Position numbers and translations under genes: made by a program
Part shown: piece after piece, positions 22,491 to 33,197 of the stretch
Position numbering within the stretch: position 1 is the stretch's first letter
Layout: each line of letters begins with the position of its first letter
Assembly (NCBI GenBank): GCA_001179505.1
Contig: CDMY01000442.1
Coordinates: 1-64,000 of the forward strand
Origin: Vitrella brassicaformis
Lineage: Eukaryota > Sar > Vitrellaceae
Direction: 5' to 3'
DNA: 64,000 bases
The notes under the pieces: model-generated
What the model was told of the DNA's origin: nothing
The model's database searches: none
Seen by the model: only the letters and a program-made list of their open reading frames with translations

Positions 22491-24265
22491 ATGGGTTGCG
22501 GTGCGTCAGGAATGGAGAAAAAGGTGTGTGTGGGCATGACCGACACTGCGTGCTCTGTTATCGCATCGGGCGCCATCGTCGTGTTCTGGTGCTCTCACCA
22601 TTCTGCAGCTGGTCTTCAGCAAGAACGAGTTGATGAGGTTGGCGGCGCCTGAGACGCATTGTGAGCTTATGAGGCACCAGCCCCCGCTCGTGTGTGTGTG
22701 AATGGATGGATATTTGTGCCTTCTTCAGTCACGCTTGAGGAGGTTCAAGTCATCTACCGAGGTAACAAACGCTGACAAACGGATCCGGACGGACATCTCT
22801 CTCTCGTGTCTTGATGCCCGTTGCCTCTCCTTTGCTCATGATGAATTAAGAGTTCAGACGGCAGGCAGGTCACCGAAAGCCCATGATAGGCGGGCTCAAC
22901 CCGGTGCAGTTCCTCAATCTCTTTGACCTGGCCAACGCCGTCTCGTACACGTTTGCGGAGCGGTTCATCTACCTCTTCTGGCGGCATCGCACTCAGGGGG
23001 TCATCGACATCGGCTTCGAGGAGTTCATACGCGTGTTCTCCGTCTGGACGAGAGGTGGGCAGGGAGGGCCACTGTGCCTCTCTAGGGGTTTCTTGATGTG
23101 ATTGATGGGCGTATTGTTGTGTGTTGTGTGTGGTGTGTGGTGTGGCAGGGTCGCCGTCGGAGAGGCTTGGGTGTAAGGAAACGAAGGCAAACAGAGGGAG
23201 GGAGAGGGATGGGTGTGGGCAAGGTTCTGCTCTTTTCTCTGGTCTGGCTGGCTGACTGGTTGGCTTGTGTTGGTTTAGTGGTATTTCGCTTGTACGACAA
23301 GCATGAGAAGGGGTATTTGCTAAAGCAAGACATTATCGACTTCCTCCAGTCACTCTTCGAGGGCTACCAACAGGTCAGCCTAGCATACCACACAAACACA
23401 CAGACACAGACACAGACACACACATGACAGTGACACGCACTGCACTCATGGGGATGTGTCTGTGTGCATGTGTGTGTGTGCATCTATATGGTTCTCCTCA
23501 GTCGAACATTTTGACGTACGAGAAGACTTCACCGGAGTTCAAGGCACAGTAAGCACACAGACCACAAGAAGGACGGCCACTCACCGACCCTGTTGACCCC
23601 CTCTCAGAGTTGAGTTGCAGGCATACGACCGCGAGACACTGGCAAGGTGATTGAACATACTTCTTCTATGTCTCGTCCGCCCCGCCATGTTGGCCATGTG
23701 TGGATGCATCAGGGAGAGCCACCTGCTTTTTGATCGCATAGCCACGGACGCCATCAGGGCCTTCCACACACGCGACGATGCTGAGCTGCTCTGGGTGGAC
23801 GGTCAGCCTGCACAAGACACCACAAGACAGAACACGCCTATCTGTGTGTGTCTCTGTGTTTGCGGCCATTATACAGAGTTCCATGCATGGCTGGTCAACC
23901 AGCCTGGGATTCTGCACTTCCTCTGCATCCCCAACGATGTCAACCACTGGCTGGACGGCGGGGAGCGGCCAAAACCCAAACCTGTCCCACAGATGGGCGT
24001 GTACTACGGCTTCACCAGACTGCCCTCGCTCCGCAAACCGCCACCAGCAAACATGTCTCAAAACGTACGTGTGTGTGTGTGTGTGTGTGTGTGGTTGTGG
24101 TTGAGAGAGGGGAGGAGGGAGGAGGGAGGTGTGCGATGTGTACCTCTCTTTCACATGTATGCATGTGTGTGTGCTGATTGATATGATCAGGGAGGCGGAA
24201 AGAGGCCGGCGCCCATTGCGGATGGTAGCTCTGGCACACCCAGCAGGACACACTCGGAGATATGA
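22491..24265 (+). CDS. N-myristoylated EF-hand protein, NCS/CBL-like
   Basis: The first exon encodes MGCGASGMEKK. Gly2 with Ser7 fits the N-myristoylation consensus, and Cys3 is a likely palmitoylation site. Further exons read VFSKNELMRLAAPE, TLEEVQVIYRG, LNPVQFLNLFDLANAVSY, VIDIGFEEFIRVFSVWTRG, a 27-base micro-exon (SPSERLG) and VFRLYDKHEKGYLLKQDI. The order 'FSVWTRG...ERL..VFRLYD...GY' parallels neuronal calcium sensor and calcineurin B-like proteins. The best loop, DKHEKGYLLKQD, lacks an acidic residue at position 3 and has Asp rather than Glu at position 12, so calcium binding may be weak or absent. The C-terminal part extends well beyond an NCS protein (HAWLVNQPGILHFLCIPNDV, then a Pro-rich basic tail) and ends at TGA 24263-24265. 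Likely a membrane-tethered calcium-signalling adaptor (inference). Confidence 0.8.
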
Positions 24266-24606
24266 TGGATCAGAGAGATAGGGAGCGGGAGCATCGTGTG
24301 TGTCGATGCACTTGTACACGAGACGGACACGCATTCACTCACTCACTGACACACAGATAGATAGATAGATGGATGGATGGACTGCCCCACACCATTCATG
24401 TCACAGATAGGATAGAGGGATGCACTCATCCAGGTAGTCAGTCACATGCACACGATACATGGATGGGCGGACACTCGCTGCATGCTTTCCTCTGAATGCG
24501 ATAAACCATTGGTCTGTCTGGTATGCCGTGTCTTATTGATTGCGCATTCGTCGGTCTGCCGGCCATCATGCCTCCTCTGGGCTGGGTAGGTATGCTATCG
24601 TTGCTC
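24266..24606. other. Intergenic, convergent gene ends
   Basis: This lies between the EF-hand gene (+) and the unrecognised gene at 24607-26573 (-). It contains ATAG/ATGG tetranucleotides near 24355-24380. No gene is seen. Confidence 0.5.
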
Positions 24607-26573
24607 TTACAAAGGTGACGGCGGCAGTGAGGCCACGCCGCCGGTCTTCGGCACGGCAGCATCGGCGGCAGCACACACCGACGGGCTGGCCAGACGCAGA
24701 AACGCGTCAGTGTACTCCTGTTGGCACACACATAGATAGACACGCATAGCACCATCAGTGCGCGAATGTGTTTCGTGTTTGTTCTTGTCTGTCTGGTGTG
24801 CTCTTCTTGTGTACATTTGCTTGGTGTGTACAGGCAGAGGGCACGAAGGCAGAGGTTTCGCTGTCACCCGGGCCGCCCCAGTGGTCCTGCGAACGACGCA
24901 GACACATACGCAAGCGCATTGGCCCGTTGTGTTGTGGCAAAATGCATGGGAGCAAGTCCATTCGCTGACTCACGCGTGAGAATGGCTTGAGTGTGCGGGC
25001 TCGTTTGGACCCGACGGCCACCCCGGTGTGTTGGTGGACCTTGTAGGAGAGGGCAGATGCCAACGACGAACTTACCACACCATCCTCACGCACAGCATTC
25101 TCCTGCACGACACGACACACAGCTGGATGTCTGCCTGCAATGCAGGCCCGTGTCTGTGTCTGTTGTCAAGCGTCTCACCCGCTGGCGTTTGCGTGCATGA
25201 CATCCCTCCTTGGATGGGCCCCACTCGGTTGGTGCGTCGTGCGATAATGACAGCAGCGAGGATGGCGTGTCAGGGGGGCACCCACTGCCGCCGTCACAGC
25301 CATCACCGTCCTCCGACACTGCACACACGCACAGAGGTGTCCACGTCTCCCTTGGACTTCACCCATCCATCCATCCATCCGTGTGACGTGTGTGCATGTG
25401 TGTGTGTGTGTGTGTGTTTGCTTTGTGCATTGCGTACACCATCGCTGCAGGAAAAGTATCTGAGGCAGCTTGACGAGACACTCGTTGCTCGCATGGTGCA
25501 ACTCGAAGTGCAGCTGCCCACACGAACTGCCGTCGCCGAGGGAAGAGCTGTCCTTCATCCACACACAAACAAACAAAGATGACACACCCATGATCGACAC
25601 AAAGAGAAAGACAGAGAAATCAACACAAACAGACGAGTGCGCAGGTGTGACTGACTGACTGCGGTGGGAGTATGTCGGTGCTGTCCACTAGTTCCATGCA
25701 CTGCGTCTGGTCTTCCGTGAGCGACAGCACCTCACTGTCGAGCAGGTTGGCGTCGCCGCCGTCCACAACGATGCGCTCCACCGCCTTGTAGGCCCTCACC
25801 GTCACACTCGACATCCGCCACCTGCACACACACACGCACCGCCACCTCTTCTCTACCATGTTTCTCAGGGGCGGCCAGGTCGCTGACGTGTTTGCGTTGA
25901 GTCCGATGACCGTCCCATCGGTGCGGCTGCTCGACCGCACAAAGATCTGCAGCAGAGATGCGTCCGCACCCATCCATCCATCCATCCATCCATCCATCCA
26001 GTAATCAATCCATCAGCCTCTCTACCGGTGCGAAACGGTGCAGCAACGTGACGCTCCCCATCGCTCCAACACACATCTCGCCACATAACTGCACCAGAGG
26101 AGACCACGGCACATCTCATGGTGCAACGATGCCCCGCCCTCCCTGCTCTGCTCTGCTTTGCTTTGCTTTGCTTTGCTCTGCTCTGCTCTGCTTTGCCTCT
26201 CCCACCCGATGGTGCGTGAGTTGAGAACCCGTTTCGTCCTCGAAGCAACCCATAGACACCACCTCAACACACATTGGGCTCTCGCCGTGATTGTCAACCT
26301 TGACATGGAACCGCTGGCCGGAGCGCAGCAAGACGATCACCTTCTCGTCCGATGAGTCCTCGACAGCCTCACACGACTCGTCCACGAGTCTGCAATTAAT
26401 GCCACGGAGAGCGGGCGGAAACACAAACAGATGTGCTCATCGTCCATCGTGCTCGTTGGCGATTTTGGACGTGCTTACTTCGCCAGGGGGACGTCGCCTT
26501 TCTCATTGAGGAGAGTGGCGGAGAAACACTTACAGTGTGAAGTGCAAGGCACCCAATTCGACGACATCGGCAT
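24607..26573 (-). CDS. Unrecognised multi-exon protein
   Basis: A chain of exons starts at ATG 26573 (MPMSSNWVPCTSHCKCFSAT, donor after DVPLAK). It continues with LVDESCEAVEDSSDEKVIVL and RFHVKVDNHGESPMCVEVVS (about 26200-26391), CGEMCVGAMGSVTLLHRFAP (about 26035-26100), IFVRSSSRTDGTVIGLNANT (about 25860-25948), SSVTVRAYKAVERIVVDGGD and LTEDQTQCMELVDSTDILPP (about 25660-25815), GQLHFELHHASNECLVKLPQ (about 25450-25530), VHQHTGVAVGSKRARTLKPF (about 24985-25050), then EYTDAFLRLASPSVC and a Pro/Ser end at TAA 24607-24609. The early part looks like a beta-rich domain with alternating hydrophobics and an HVKVDNHG turn, but I cannot name a family. Exon ends in the 3' half are uncertain. It is divergent from the coiled-coil gene at 26737. 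Confidence 0.6.
25967..26001. repeat. (CATC)n microsatellite
   Basis: An almost perfect tetranucleotide run of about 35 bases lies in an intron of the minus-strand gene, where it reads as (GATG)n on the sense strand. Confidence 0.9.
26143..26196. repeat. Imperfect pentanucleotide repeat (CTGCT/TTGCT)
   Basis: About ten 5-base units alternate between blocks of CTCTG and CTTTG types. The tract lies in an intron of the 24607-26573 gene and reads (AGCAA/AGCAG)n on its sense strand. Confidence 0.85.
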
Positions 26574-26736
26574 CTTGTTTTGACCTTTTGTCCCTGGCCA
26601 CCTGTAAACTCTGTGACAAGTGTGGCTGGGGAGGGATGAACAACCCAACGACGCCCCACTAGACAGACAGATTGGAGGCAGGCGTGCCGGGAGAGGAAGA
26701 GGCCCATAAGGTGTCAGTGCTGCTATCTGGGAGGCG
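26574..26736. promoter_or_regulatory. Divergent promoter spacer with a start-codon-mimic uORF
   Basis: These 163 bases lie between opposed start codons, with no microsatellites. They contain an 8-codon plus-strand ORF at 26636-26662 (MNNPTTPH then TAG) that copies the first seven residues of the downstream protein. If transcription starts upstream of 26636, this would be a uORF able to reduce translation. Confidence 0.5.
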
Positions 26737-28263
26737 ATGAATAACCCAACGACACCCCGGAAGACGCCACGGGCGAAGCCAGCGCGGCACACCAAAGGCG
26801 GCGCCCTTTCCTCATCACCGAATCCCAAGCGCCAGCAGCAGCAGCAGCCGCCAGCAGCCAAACCAGATCTGCCCAACCCCTTCGCGTCGACCCCGGCACC
26901 ACCCGCTGGCGAGAGCCCTTCGTCGTATGATGACCCGTTCCCCCTCCTCCCCAGCCCATCGGGCGGATCCGGCCCGCTCCCCGTGCCGCCGTCGCTGTTC
27001 GCATCTGCTGCCACCCCTCGGAGCGGTCGGGGTGTGGAGGATCTCGAGCTGACGGTGCTGTCGTTCGCGCAATGGCTGTCGGACATGCAGTCGCGGTCCA
27101 ACGCGTCCGTCCAGACAATGGCGGCAGAGATGAGCGCCATCAGCCATGGGCTGCAGGCCAACAGCCAGGAGCTGACGGAGCTGAAGCGGCAGACGGCGGT
27201 GGTGCAGCAGTCGTTGCAGAGCCAGATCACGGCGCTGCGCGACAGTTTGTGTGAGGGGTACAGCGAGATAGATAGGCTGGAGAAGGGCAAGTCGGTGTTC
27301 ATGAAGGAGATCAAGATGGAATACCAGAGCCTGCATGACCAGATGCAGTTCAAGACCGTCGAGGTCGACACCCTTCGCACCTCTTACCAGACCACACTGA
27401 CCTCCTTCGACGAACAAATCGACGGCCTCAAACAGGTAGGTACGGTACCAGCTGCCCCCCAACACCAGCCCCACAACCATCTGTCTGTTCTTTGTCTCTC
27501 TCTTTCTGTGGCCGTTCAGGGCGTTCATGATTACCGCCGTGCCTCCCAGGAGCTGCGCAAGGTGTCCCAGCTCAACCAGCAGGCCCAGGCGCAGACTCTG
27601 GCGGCCCTCCAGGCCACCGTCACCCGCGAAGCCGAGGTCTTCACGGGTTTCATCGCCGACCACGAAGAGACCTACACCGACCTCTCTGAGAGCATGGACT
27701 CCGCCAAGGCGAAGCTCACGGCGTTTAGAGAGGAGTTCGAGCAGTGGAAGGACGGCATGCAGGCCAGCCAGCGGGCGCTGCAGCAGGAGATATGGAGCAG
27801 GGAGAAGGACAAGGGGCGAGACCCGCTAGGGGAAGACCAGGAACAGTGCAAGGTGAGTGAGTGCAATGATCTACTGGTCGACGGTGCCTCTCATCCCCTC
27901 TGTGCATCATTCCTTCAGTTGTCGCCGCGCCCGTCGAAGCCGGAGGGTGCGAGTCTGAGGGAGATCGACACTTCCCCTCCGAGACGAGGCGACCATCCCG
28001 ACATGCCCCAGGCCAGACGGGTGGTCATGCCGGCGAGCGGGGGTGGGGGTGGGGGCGGCATGCGGCTCTCCCTTCCCGCCGCAGCACCCAAGGCGACTGC
28101 CAGTGGGGCCCGGCAGGTGGCTGCATTGCTGTCGCCGCGGCTGGATGAGCGGGAGGGTCCGACTGTACCGCGGCCACATGGTCCGTATGTGCGTCCTCCT
28201 CCCCCTCCCCATCCCCAGGGAGGGCCCCATCCCTTCTCGCCGTTCCCGCCTTACCCCTACTAG
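26737..28263 (+). CDS. Coiled-coil protein with disordered Pro-rich ends
   Basis: Three exons: 26737 to about 27435, about 27520-27852, and about 27919-28263 (TAG). The N-terminal 90 residues are basic, Pro/Ser rich and carry a short polyQ. From about residue 105 to 370 the sequence is helical with heptad-like spacing (LELTVLSFAQWLSDMQS, then QANSQELTELKRQTAVVQQS, then VSQLNQQAQAQTLAALQATV), predicting a long coiled coil. The tail is Pro/Gly rich, with a Gly run and an end of repeated Pro-Phe-Pro-Tyr. No catalytic motif is seen. A structural or cytoskeletal role is a guess from architecture. The first codons are duplicated about 100 bases upstream. Confidence 0.85.
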   Translation: MNNPTTPRKTPRAKPARHTKGGALSSSPNPKRQQQQQPPAAKPDLPNPFASTPAPPAGESPSSYDDPFPLLPSPSGGSGPLPVPPSLFASAATPRSGRGVEDLELTVLSFAQWLSDMQSRSNASVQTMAAEMSAISHGLQANSQELTELKRQTAVVQQSLQSQITALRDSLCEGYSEIDRLEKGKSVFMKEIKMEYQSLHDQMQFKTVEVDTLRTSYQTTLTSFDEQIDGLKQVGTVPAAPQHQPHNHLSVLCLSLSVAVQGVHDYRRASQELRKVSQLNQQAQAQTLAALQATVTREAEVFTGFIADHEETYTDLSESMDSAKAKLTAFREEFEQWKDGMQASQRALQQEIWSREKDKGRDPLGEDQEQCKVSECNDLLVDGASHPLCASFLQLSPRPSKPEGASLREIDTSPPRRGDHPDMPQARRVVMPASGGGGGGGMRLSLPAAAPKATASGARQVAALLSPRLDEREGPTVPRPHGPYVRPPPPPHPQGGPHPFSPFPPYPY

Positions 28264-28619
28264 ACAGACAGACAGACAGATAGCCTGACGAACCTAGATG
28301 TAGGTGGGTAGCGACGGAGGAGCCTGGGGGGCGGATGGATGGATGGATAGGTGTGTGTGTACGTAGCTGTGTCAGAGGGGGATTGCTTCAGATGTGGCTG
28401 GCTGCCTGGTTGGGTGCCTGCATGTGTGATTGAATGCGCGTGTCAATGAATGGACGCTCGGGTGTCTGTCGGATACATGCATTTCACTGTATTATTGAGC
28501 CCATTCAATCGTCACTGATAATATCGTCAATGGGATCCATACGGACGGACGCACAGGCATGCAACAAATCCCCACACAAACACAAACAAACACGTACGCA
28601 GTGCCTTCAGAGTTGGTTT
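28264..28619. other. Intergenic, convergent gene ends
   Basis: This is 3' flank between the coiled-coil gene (+) and the RAP gene (-), starting with (CAGA)n directly after the stop. No gene is seen. Confidence 0.5.
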
Positions 28620-28746
28620 CTATCTGAGGTCCTTGAGCGACATGTTGGTGTCTCGCTGCACGGCTGCAGTGAGGAAGTCCCTCTTGTCGACCTGGTTCTT
28701 GTTCTTCCACTCGAAGTAAGGCAAACTCACCACCTACACACACGCA

Positions 28747-28781
<35 letters not shown>

Positions 28782-30513
28782 CATCCTCCCTCTCCTGTGT
28801 GTGTCTTAAGTATTCGTTTGCCTACCTTCCACCCGGCGGCCTCGAGTATGCGTCTCCTCAGGCGTGACTTGAGCGTGAAGCGCCGCGACAACACATAAAA
28901 GTGCGTGAAGCCATCCACCTCCAGGACAACCTACAACCACACACGCAGGCAACGCATAGCATATGTGGGCGAGGCGAGTGCCGTCGATGTCAAATAAAGG
29001 AATAGCTCACCATTTCGTCAGGTACGGCGAAGTCGACCACATAGGGGTAGATGGGCATCTCCTTCTTGTAGCGCACCTGCAGGTCGTCCAGCAGGCGCTC
29101 CACACGCACCTGCATCGTCGACGGAGTGGGGCTGTTGCCCAGCCCCACACCCTTCACGTCACACAGCAGCTTCGACACCTCTGCCGGCAAACCCCGCTCG
29201 CCGATTGCTGCACCGAGGGCCGTGGCGCAGTACTGAATGCACGCATCGATGATGTGTAGCTGTCGCACACACACGCGCAGAGCACAGCACAGCACACTAG
29301 AGGGGTGGAGGACTCACGTGTGGACTCTACACCTGTCTTATTTCAGGCAGCACAAGCTCCGATTGCCTCTTAACGATCTCCTTCATGAGCCGCAGAAAGA
29401 GCGACACGCTCACGTCGGTCCGCTCGCCATCGTCAGCAGGCAGGACGCCGCGCTCATCACATGCCAACGGGGGGTCCAGCACGTCAAGACTCATCTACAC
29501 ACCAACACACACACACACACACACACACAGAGGGGCGAACATGCAGACAGACACCCACAGCTGTGACAGGCTGACCAGTGCAAAAGTGCAGTTGACGAGG
29601 CTCTGCAGCGGCAGATGGGCGATGTGCTTGGGTATCTCGCGAAACAGCAGCACACCCAACAGCCAGTGACCATAGTCCAGCTTGAGCAGCGCAAACACCA
29701 CCGCAGATATCATGGAGGGATCCACCACGCGGGGCCCTCCAATGCCAATGCCCCCCTCAGTCACTTTCTGGCCCATCGTGTCAGCCAGCAGGTCGAGCGC
29801 CAGGTGGTCCCTGAGATCGATGCGTCCGTATGCCGTCACGACGAGCGCCAGCTCGAAGACATTGTAGAGGTGCACCGACCGCCGGATGGTCTCTGTGAAG
29901 GCCATCAGTGTGGAGTCGTCGAGGAACTGGAGCTTGCCCAGGTCGGACAGGAGGCCGCTGATCTGACGGGGCGTCAGGGAGTGCTGCTTCGAGATGGCCT
30001 GCTGACACAGCTTGGTCAGTAAGCTGTGCTGCACCCACCCACCCACCCACCCATCCACACACACACACACACACACACACAGTGAGTCTGTCTGTCTGCC
30101 CGTCGTCCCTCACTGACCTTCTTGAAGGCCACCCTCGCACAGGCGTGGACGACAACACACACCTGCTCGGCCGTGAAGCTCCTGGCCATGGGCAAGGCCA
30201 TCTCGGTGAACTGGTTCCACATGTGCCTGTCCGTCATCTTGGACCGCGACGCCTGGTCCAGCAGAAACGCCATCTGACCGGGTTCGAGGCTCATCGCATC
30301 CCCATCAGACGAGAGGCCCAGCCCGGATGATACTGATAGTTGCGCCTCGGGGCGCGGGCGTGTGTAGAGGGCATCTGCATTGAGGTGCCGGACGGGAATG
30401 CGATGACGGCATGGCGGGAGGGCGTGCTCGACGCCATGCTCGGATGGGATGATGATGATGTGAGTTGGTCTTCGTCTGATGCCTCGGCTGGAGATCTGCG
30501 CGTTCCGAAGCAT
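28620..30513 (-). CDS. RAP-domain protein, probable organelle RNA-binding factor
   Basis: About seven exons run from ATG 30513 to TAG 28620-28622. The N-terminus is Arg-rich and lacks acidic residues (MLRNAQISSRGIRRRPTH), as expected of a mitochondrial presequence. The middle is an array of helical repeats (MWNQFTEMALPMARSFTAEQ, LTPRQISGLLSDLGKLQFLD, FELALVVTAYGRIDLRDHLA, MISAVVFALLKLDYG), resembling the FASTK/OPR-type repeats that accompany RAP domains. The C-terminus is a RAP domain: YVVDFAVPDEM, then VVLEVDGFTHFYVLSRRFTL, then RRRILEAAGWKVVSLPYFEW. RAP proteins are abundant in alveolates and act in mitochondrial or plastid rRNA/mRNA processing (established). The target RNA cannot be told from sequence. 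It is divergent from CSN2 with a 222-base spacer. Confidence 0.9.
28742..28778. repeat. (CA)n microsatellite in a RAP-gene intron
   Basis: A long CA run lies in the intron 28734-28825. On the gene's sense strand it is (TG)n just upstream of the acceptor, with a short ACACACACA tract near the donor. Confidence 0.9.
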
Positions 30514-30735
30514 AACACAGGGAGGGGAAGAAGAGGCCTCGCGCAGTGCGGCAGAGCAAGACTAGAGAGAGACTGGAAGCGTGCGGACGTGCGCGCTTGA
30601 AGTTGGCAAGCTTGTGAAAAACAAGATCTGCCATCCTCGCGGTTTCCTTGGCTGCCAAATTGCGATTCTGAGGCCCGCAGGTGTGTTGGTGTTGCTGCTG
30701 TTGAGATCCAGGCAGCCCGCCCGCGTGATTGAGTG
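30514..30735. promoter_or_regulatory. Divergent promoter spacer, RAP / CSN2 genes
   Basis: These 222 bases lie between opposed start codons, with no microsatellite. CTTGTGAAAAACAAG (about 30610) is a small inverted repeat. A bidirectional promoter is inferred. Confidence 0.45.
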
Positions 30736-33197
30736 ATGGATTCTGACGAGGAGTTTCAGTTTGAGAGTGACGATGACGGGTGGGGCGACCAGCAGGAGGA
30801 GGACGAGGAGACCATCAAAATCGAAAACACATTCTACGAAGCCGACGACAACAAACGACACGACCCACAGAAGGTAAGGTACACACGCACACACGTACCC
30901 TATGGCATGGCAGCTGGCCACACTGCACACAAGAGATTGATTGCAACACAACACGACAGGACAGGCAGAAGCAAATGCAACAGATTCATGTGTGTGTGGA
31001 CGTGTGTGTGGTGTGCATGTGCTGTGCGCGTGTGTGTGCTGTGTGCAGGCGCTGTCGCAGTTTTATGAGGTGGTGAGTGCGGAGAAGGCCCGTGGCGATG
31101 AGATCAACTACCGATTCAAAGCCCTACAGAACATCGTCATCCTCTGCTGCAGACTCGGTGACGTACCCTGGCACGCACCACCACGACACACACGACACAC
31201 ACGTCCATTCCGTGCATTCCGTCGGTCCCTACTTACTCCACCAGGTCGTCTGGACGAGATGGCCCAGCAGTACCAGGAGCTGCTGGCCCTGATGGACAAG
31301 GTCACCCGCAACGACGCATCCGACGCTATCAACACCATCCTCGACTCCGTCTCGGGATCGGGCGCATCGGCGTCCGGCGGCGCGGCCGGCAGCGGTGACC
31401 TCAGCAAACTGGAGCGGGTCTACGCACTCACACTCACAAGGCTCAAACAGAACACCAGCAACCAGGTCAGCTGGGCTGGGCGGGGCGAACCAACCTACCG
31501 ACAGATGAGATGAATGAATGACACACAGGGGATGGATGGGTATGTGCCGTGTCTGTGCAGCGTTTGTGGTTCAACACGAGCGTCAAGTTGGCCAAGCTGT
31601 ACCTGGACACGCAGGAGTTCGGCAAGCTGCAGACACTCATCCGCGACCTGCACAAGTCGTGCACCACACCTGACGGAGCCGACGACACATCAAAGGGATC
31701 CGCACTGCTGGAGGTACACACACACACACACTGCACACACACACTAAACACCTGGATGTGTGTGTGTGTGTGTGTGTGTTGTCCGTGTCGCGTAGATCTA
31801 TGCGTTGGAGATTCAGCTGTGCACTGTGACCAAGAATTCGCTGCGCATGAAGGAGATCTACCCCAAGACCATCAACCTCACCTCGGCCATCGCTGACCCC
31901 CGAAATGTCGCTGTCATCCGAGAGAGCGGCGGAAAGGTCAGCTCAGCCTTCAGCCTGCCCCCCAGGGACACTCACACTCACGCACATTCATGAGCTGTGT
32001 GTGTAGCCATTGGCTGAATGTGTGTGTGTGTGTGCAGATGTATATGAGTGAGAAGAAGTGGCAGAGCGCCTACAACGAGTTCTTCGAGGCCTTCAAAAAC
32101 TATCAGGAGACCGGCAGCGGACGGTAGGGAGGCCATCCATGTCTGTCATTCATGTCAGGCATGCTCTTCTTCAGGGGCGAGACAGCGTGATGGACACACA
32201 CGTGTGTGTGTGTTGTGTGCGTGTGTGTGTGTGTGTGATATCAGTGCTCGGATCATGCTCAAGTACGTGGTGTTGGCCAACATGCTGGCCTGCATGGACA
32301 TCAACCCATTCGACTCGCGAGAGGCAAAAGTCTACCAGGTACCATGACATCAACACAACAAACGCATGGCACACAACACACACACACAACCAACTCGAAC
32401 CAACACACACAGGAGGACCCCGAGATCAAGGCCATGTCGGAGCTGCGTCAGGCTTTCGACAACAACGATGTTTCCACCATTGACAAGGTAGGTCAGCCAG
32501 CCAACCACGCCCTCCCTCCCTCCCTCCATCCATCCATCGTGTGTTGTGTTGGTTGATGTGTGGTGTGCAGCTGCTGACCAGTTCCCGAGCGGGCATACTG
32601 CGCGACCCCCTCATCAAAGAGTACCTCGAGGACCTGCTGCGCAACATCCGGTGGGTGCGTCAGTCACTCGTCCACGAAGTGGACACAGAGGTGTGTGTGA
32701 TGTTTCAGGCTGCAAGTGCTGAAGAAGTTGGTGGCCCCCTACCGCACCGCAGGCATCGACTACCTCTCCAAGGTACGCACACCAAACACGACACACGACA
32801 CACGACAGACAGACAGCGTCTGCTCTGTGTGTGTGTTCTGGTGTCGCTCACGTTGCTCCTGCAGGAGTTGAATGTGCCGAAGGACGAGGTGATATCTCTG
32901 CTGGTGCAGCTCATCCTCGACGAGAAGATCAATGGAGGAATCGACGCCACCGGAGGATACCTACAGGCAGGCACACCCATCACCTAACCCATCCTCCCCT
33001 CTCACACGTGATGTGCAGTGCAGTGCACCGGTGCTTTGGCGTGTTGTGTTGTGTGTGTGTCTCTGTTTCTTTAGATGTACACGGAGTCGTCGTCGAATCA
33101 CATGCGCTACAGCAAGTGCAAGCAGTGGGTGGAGACCCTCCAAAAGATCAACAACTCACTCAACTCGAGACTCACCAACATGGCAGGCGCACGATAG
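30736..33197 (+). CDS. CSN2: COP9 signalosome subunit 2 (CSN2)
   Basis: About ten exons run from ATG 30736 (a GTG just upstream is not the start) to TAG 33195-33197. The acidic N-terminus MDSDEEFQFESDDDGWGDQQ is typical of CSN2, followed by ENTFYEADDNK, helical repeats (LSQFYEVVSAEKARGDEINY, RLWFNTSVKLAKLYLD), KKWQSAYNEFFEAFKNYQET and RIMLKYVVLANMLACMDINP. The C-terminal PCI domain ends with ELNVPKDEVISLLVQLILDE and IDATGGYLQMY. CSN2 is a core subunit of the COP9 signalosome, which removes NEDD8 from cullins and so controls ubiquitin ligases (established). An Ala/Gly/Ser-rich insert (about 31353-31400) breaks the middle helices. Presence of CSN2 implies that other subunits exist elsewhere in the genome (inference). 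Confidence 0.95.
31714..31795 (+). other. CSN2 intron with complementary (CA)n and (TG)n arms
   Basis: This 82-base GT-AG intron carries (AC)n right after the donor (31716-31743, one interruption) and (TG)n at 31757-31779 close to the acceptor. The two tracts are complementary and could pair into a hairpin bringing the splice sites together. It is one of many such introns in the window. Confidence 0.85.

Noticed and set aside
26815-27663. 282-codon open frame antisense to the coiled-coil gene
   Set aside because: It crosses a plus-strand intron, has Leu/Val/His-rich shadow composition and no domain; the plus-strand coiled coil is coherent.
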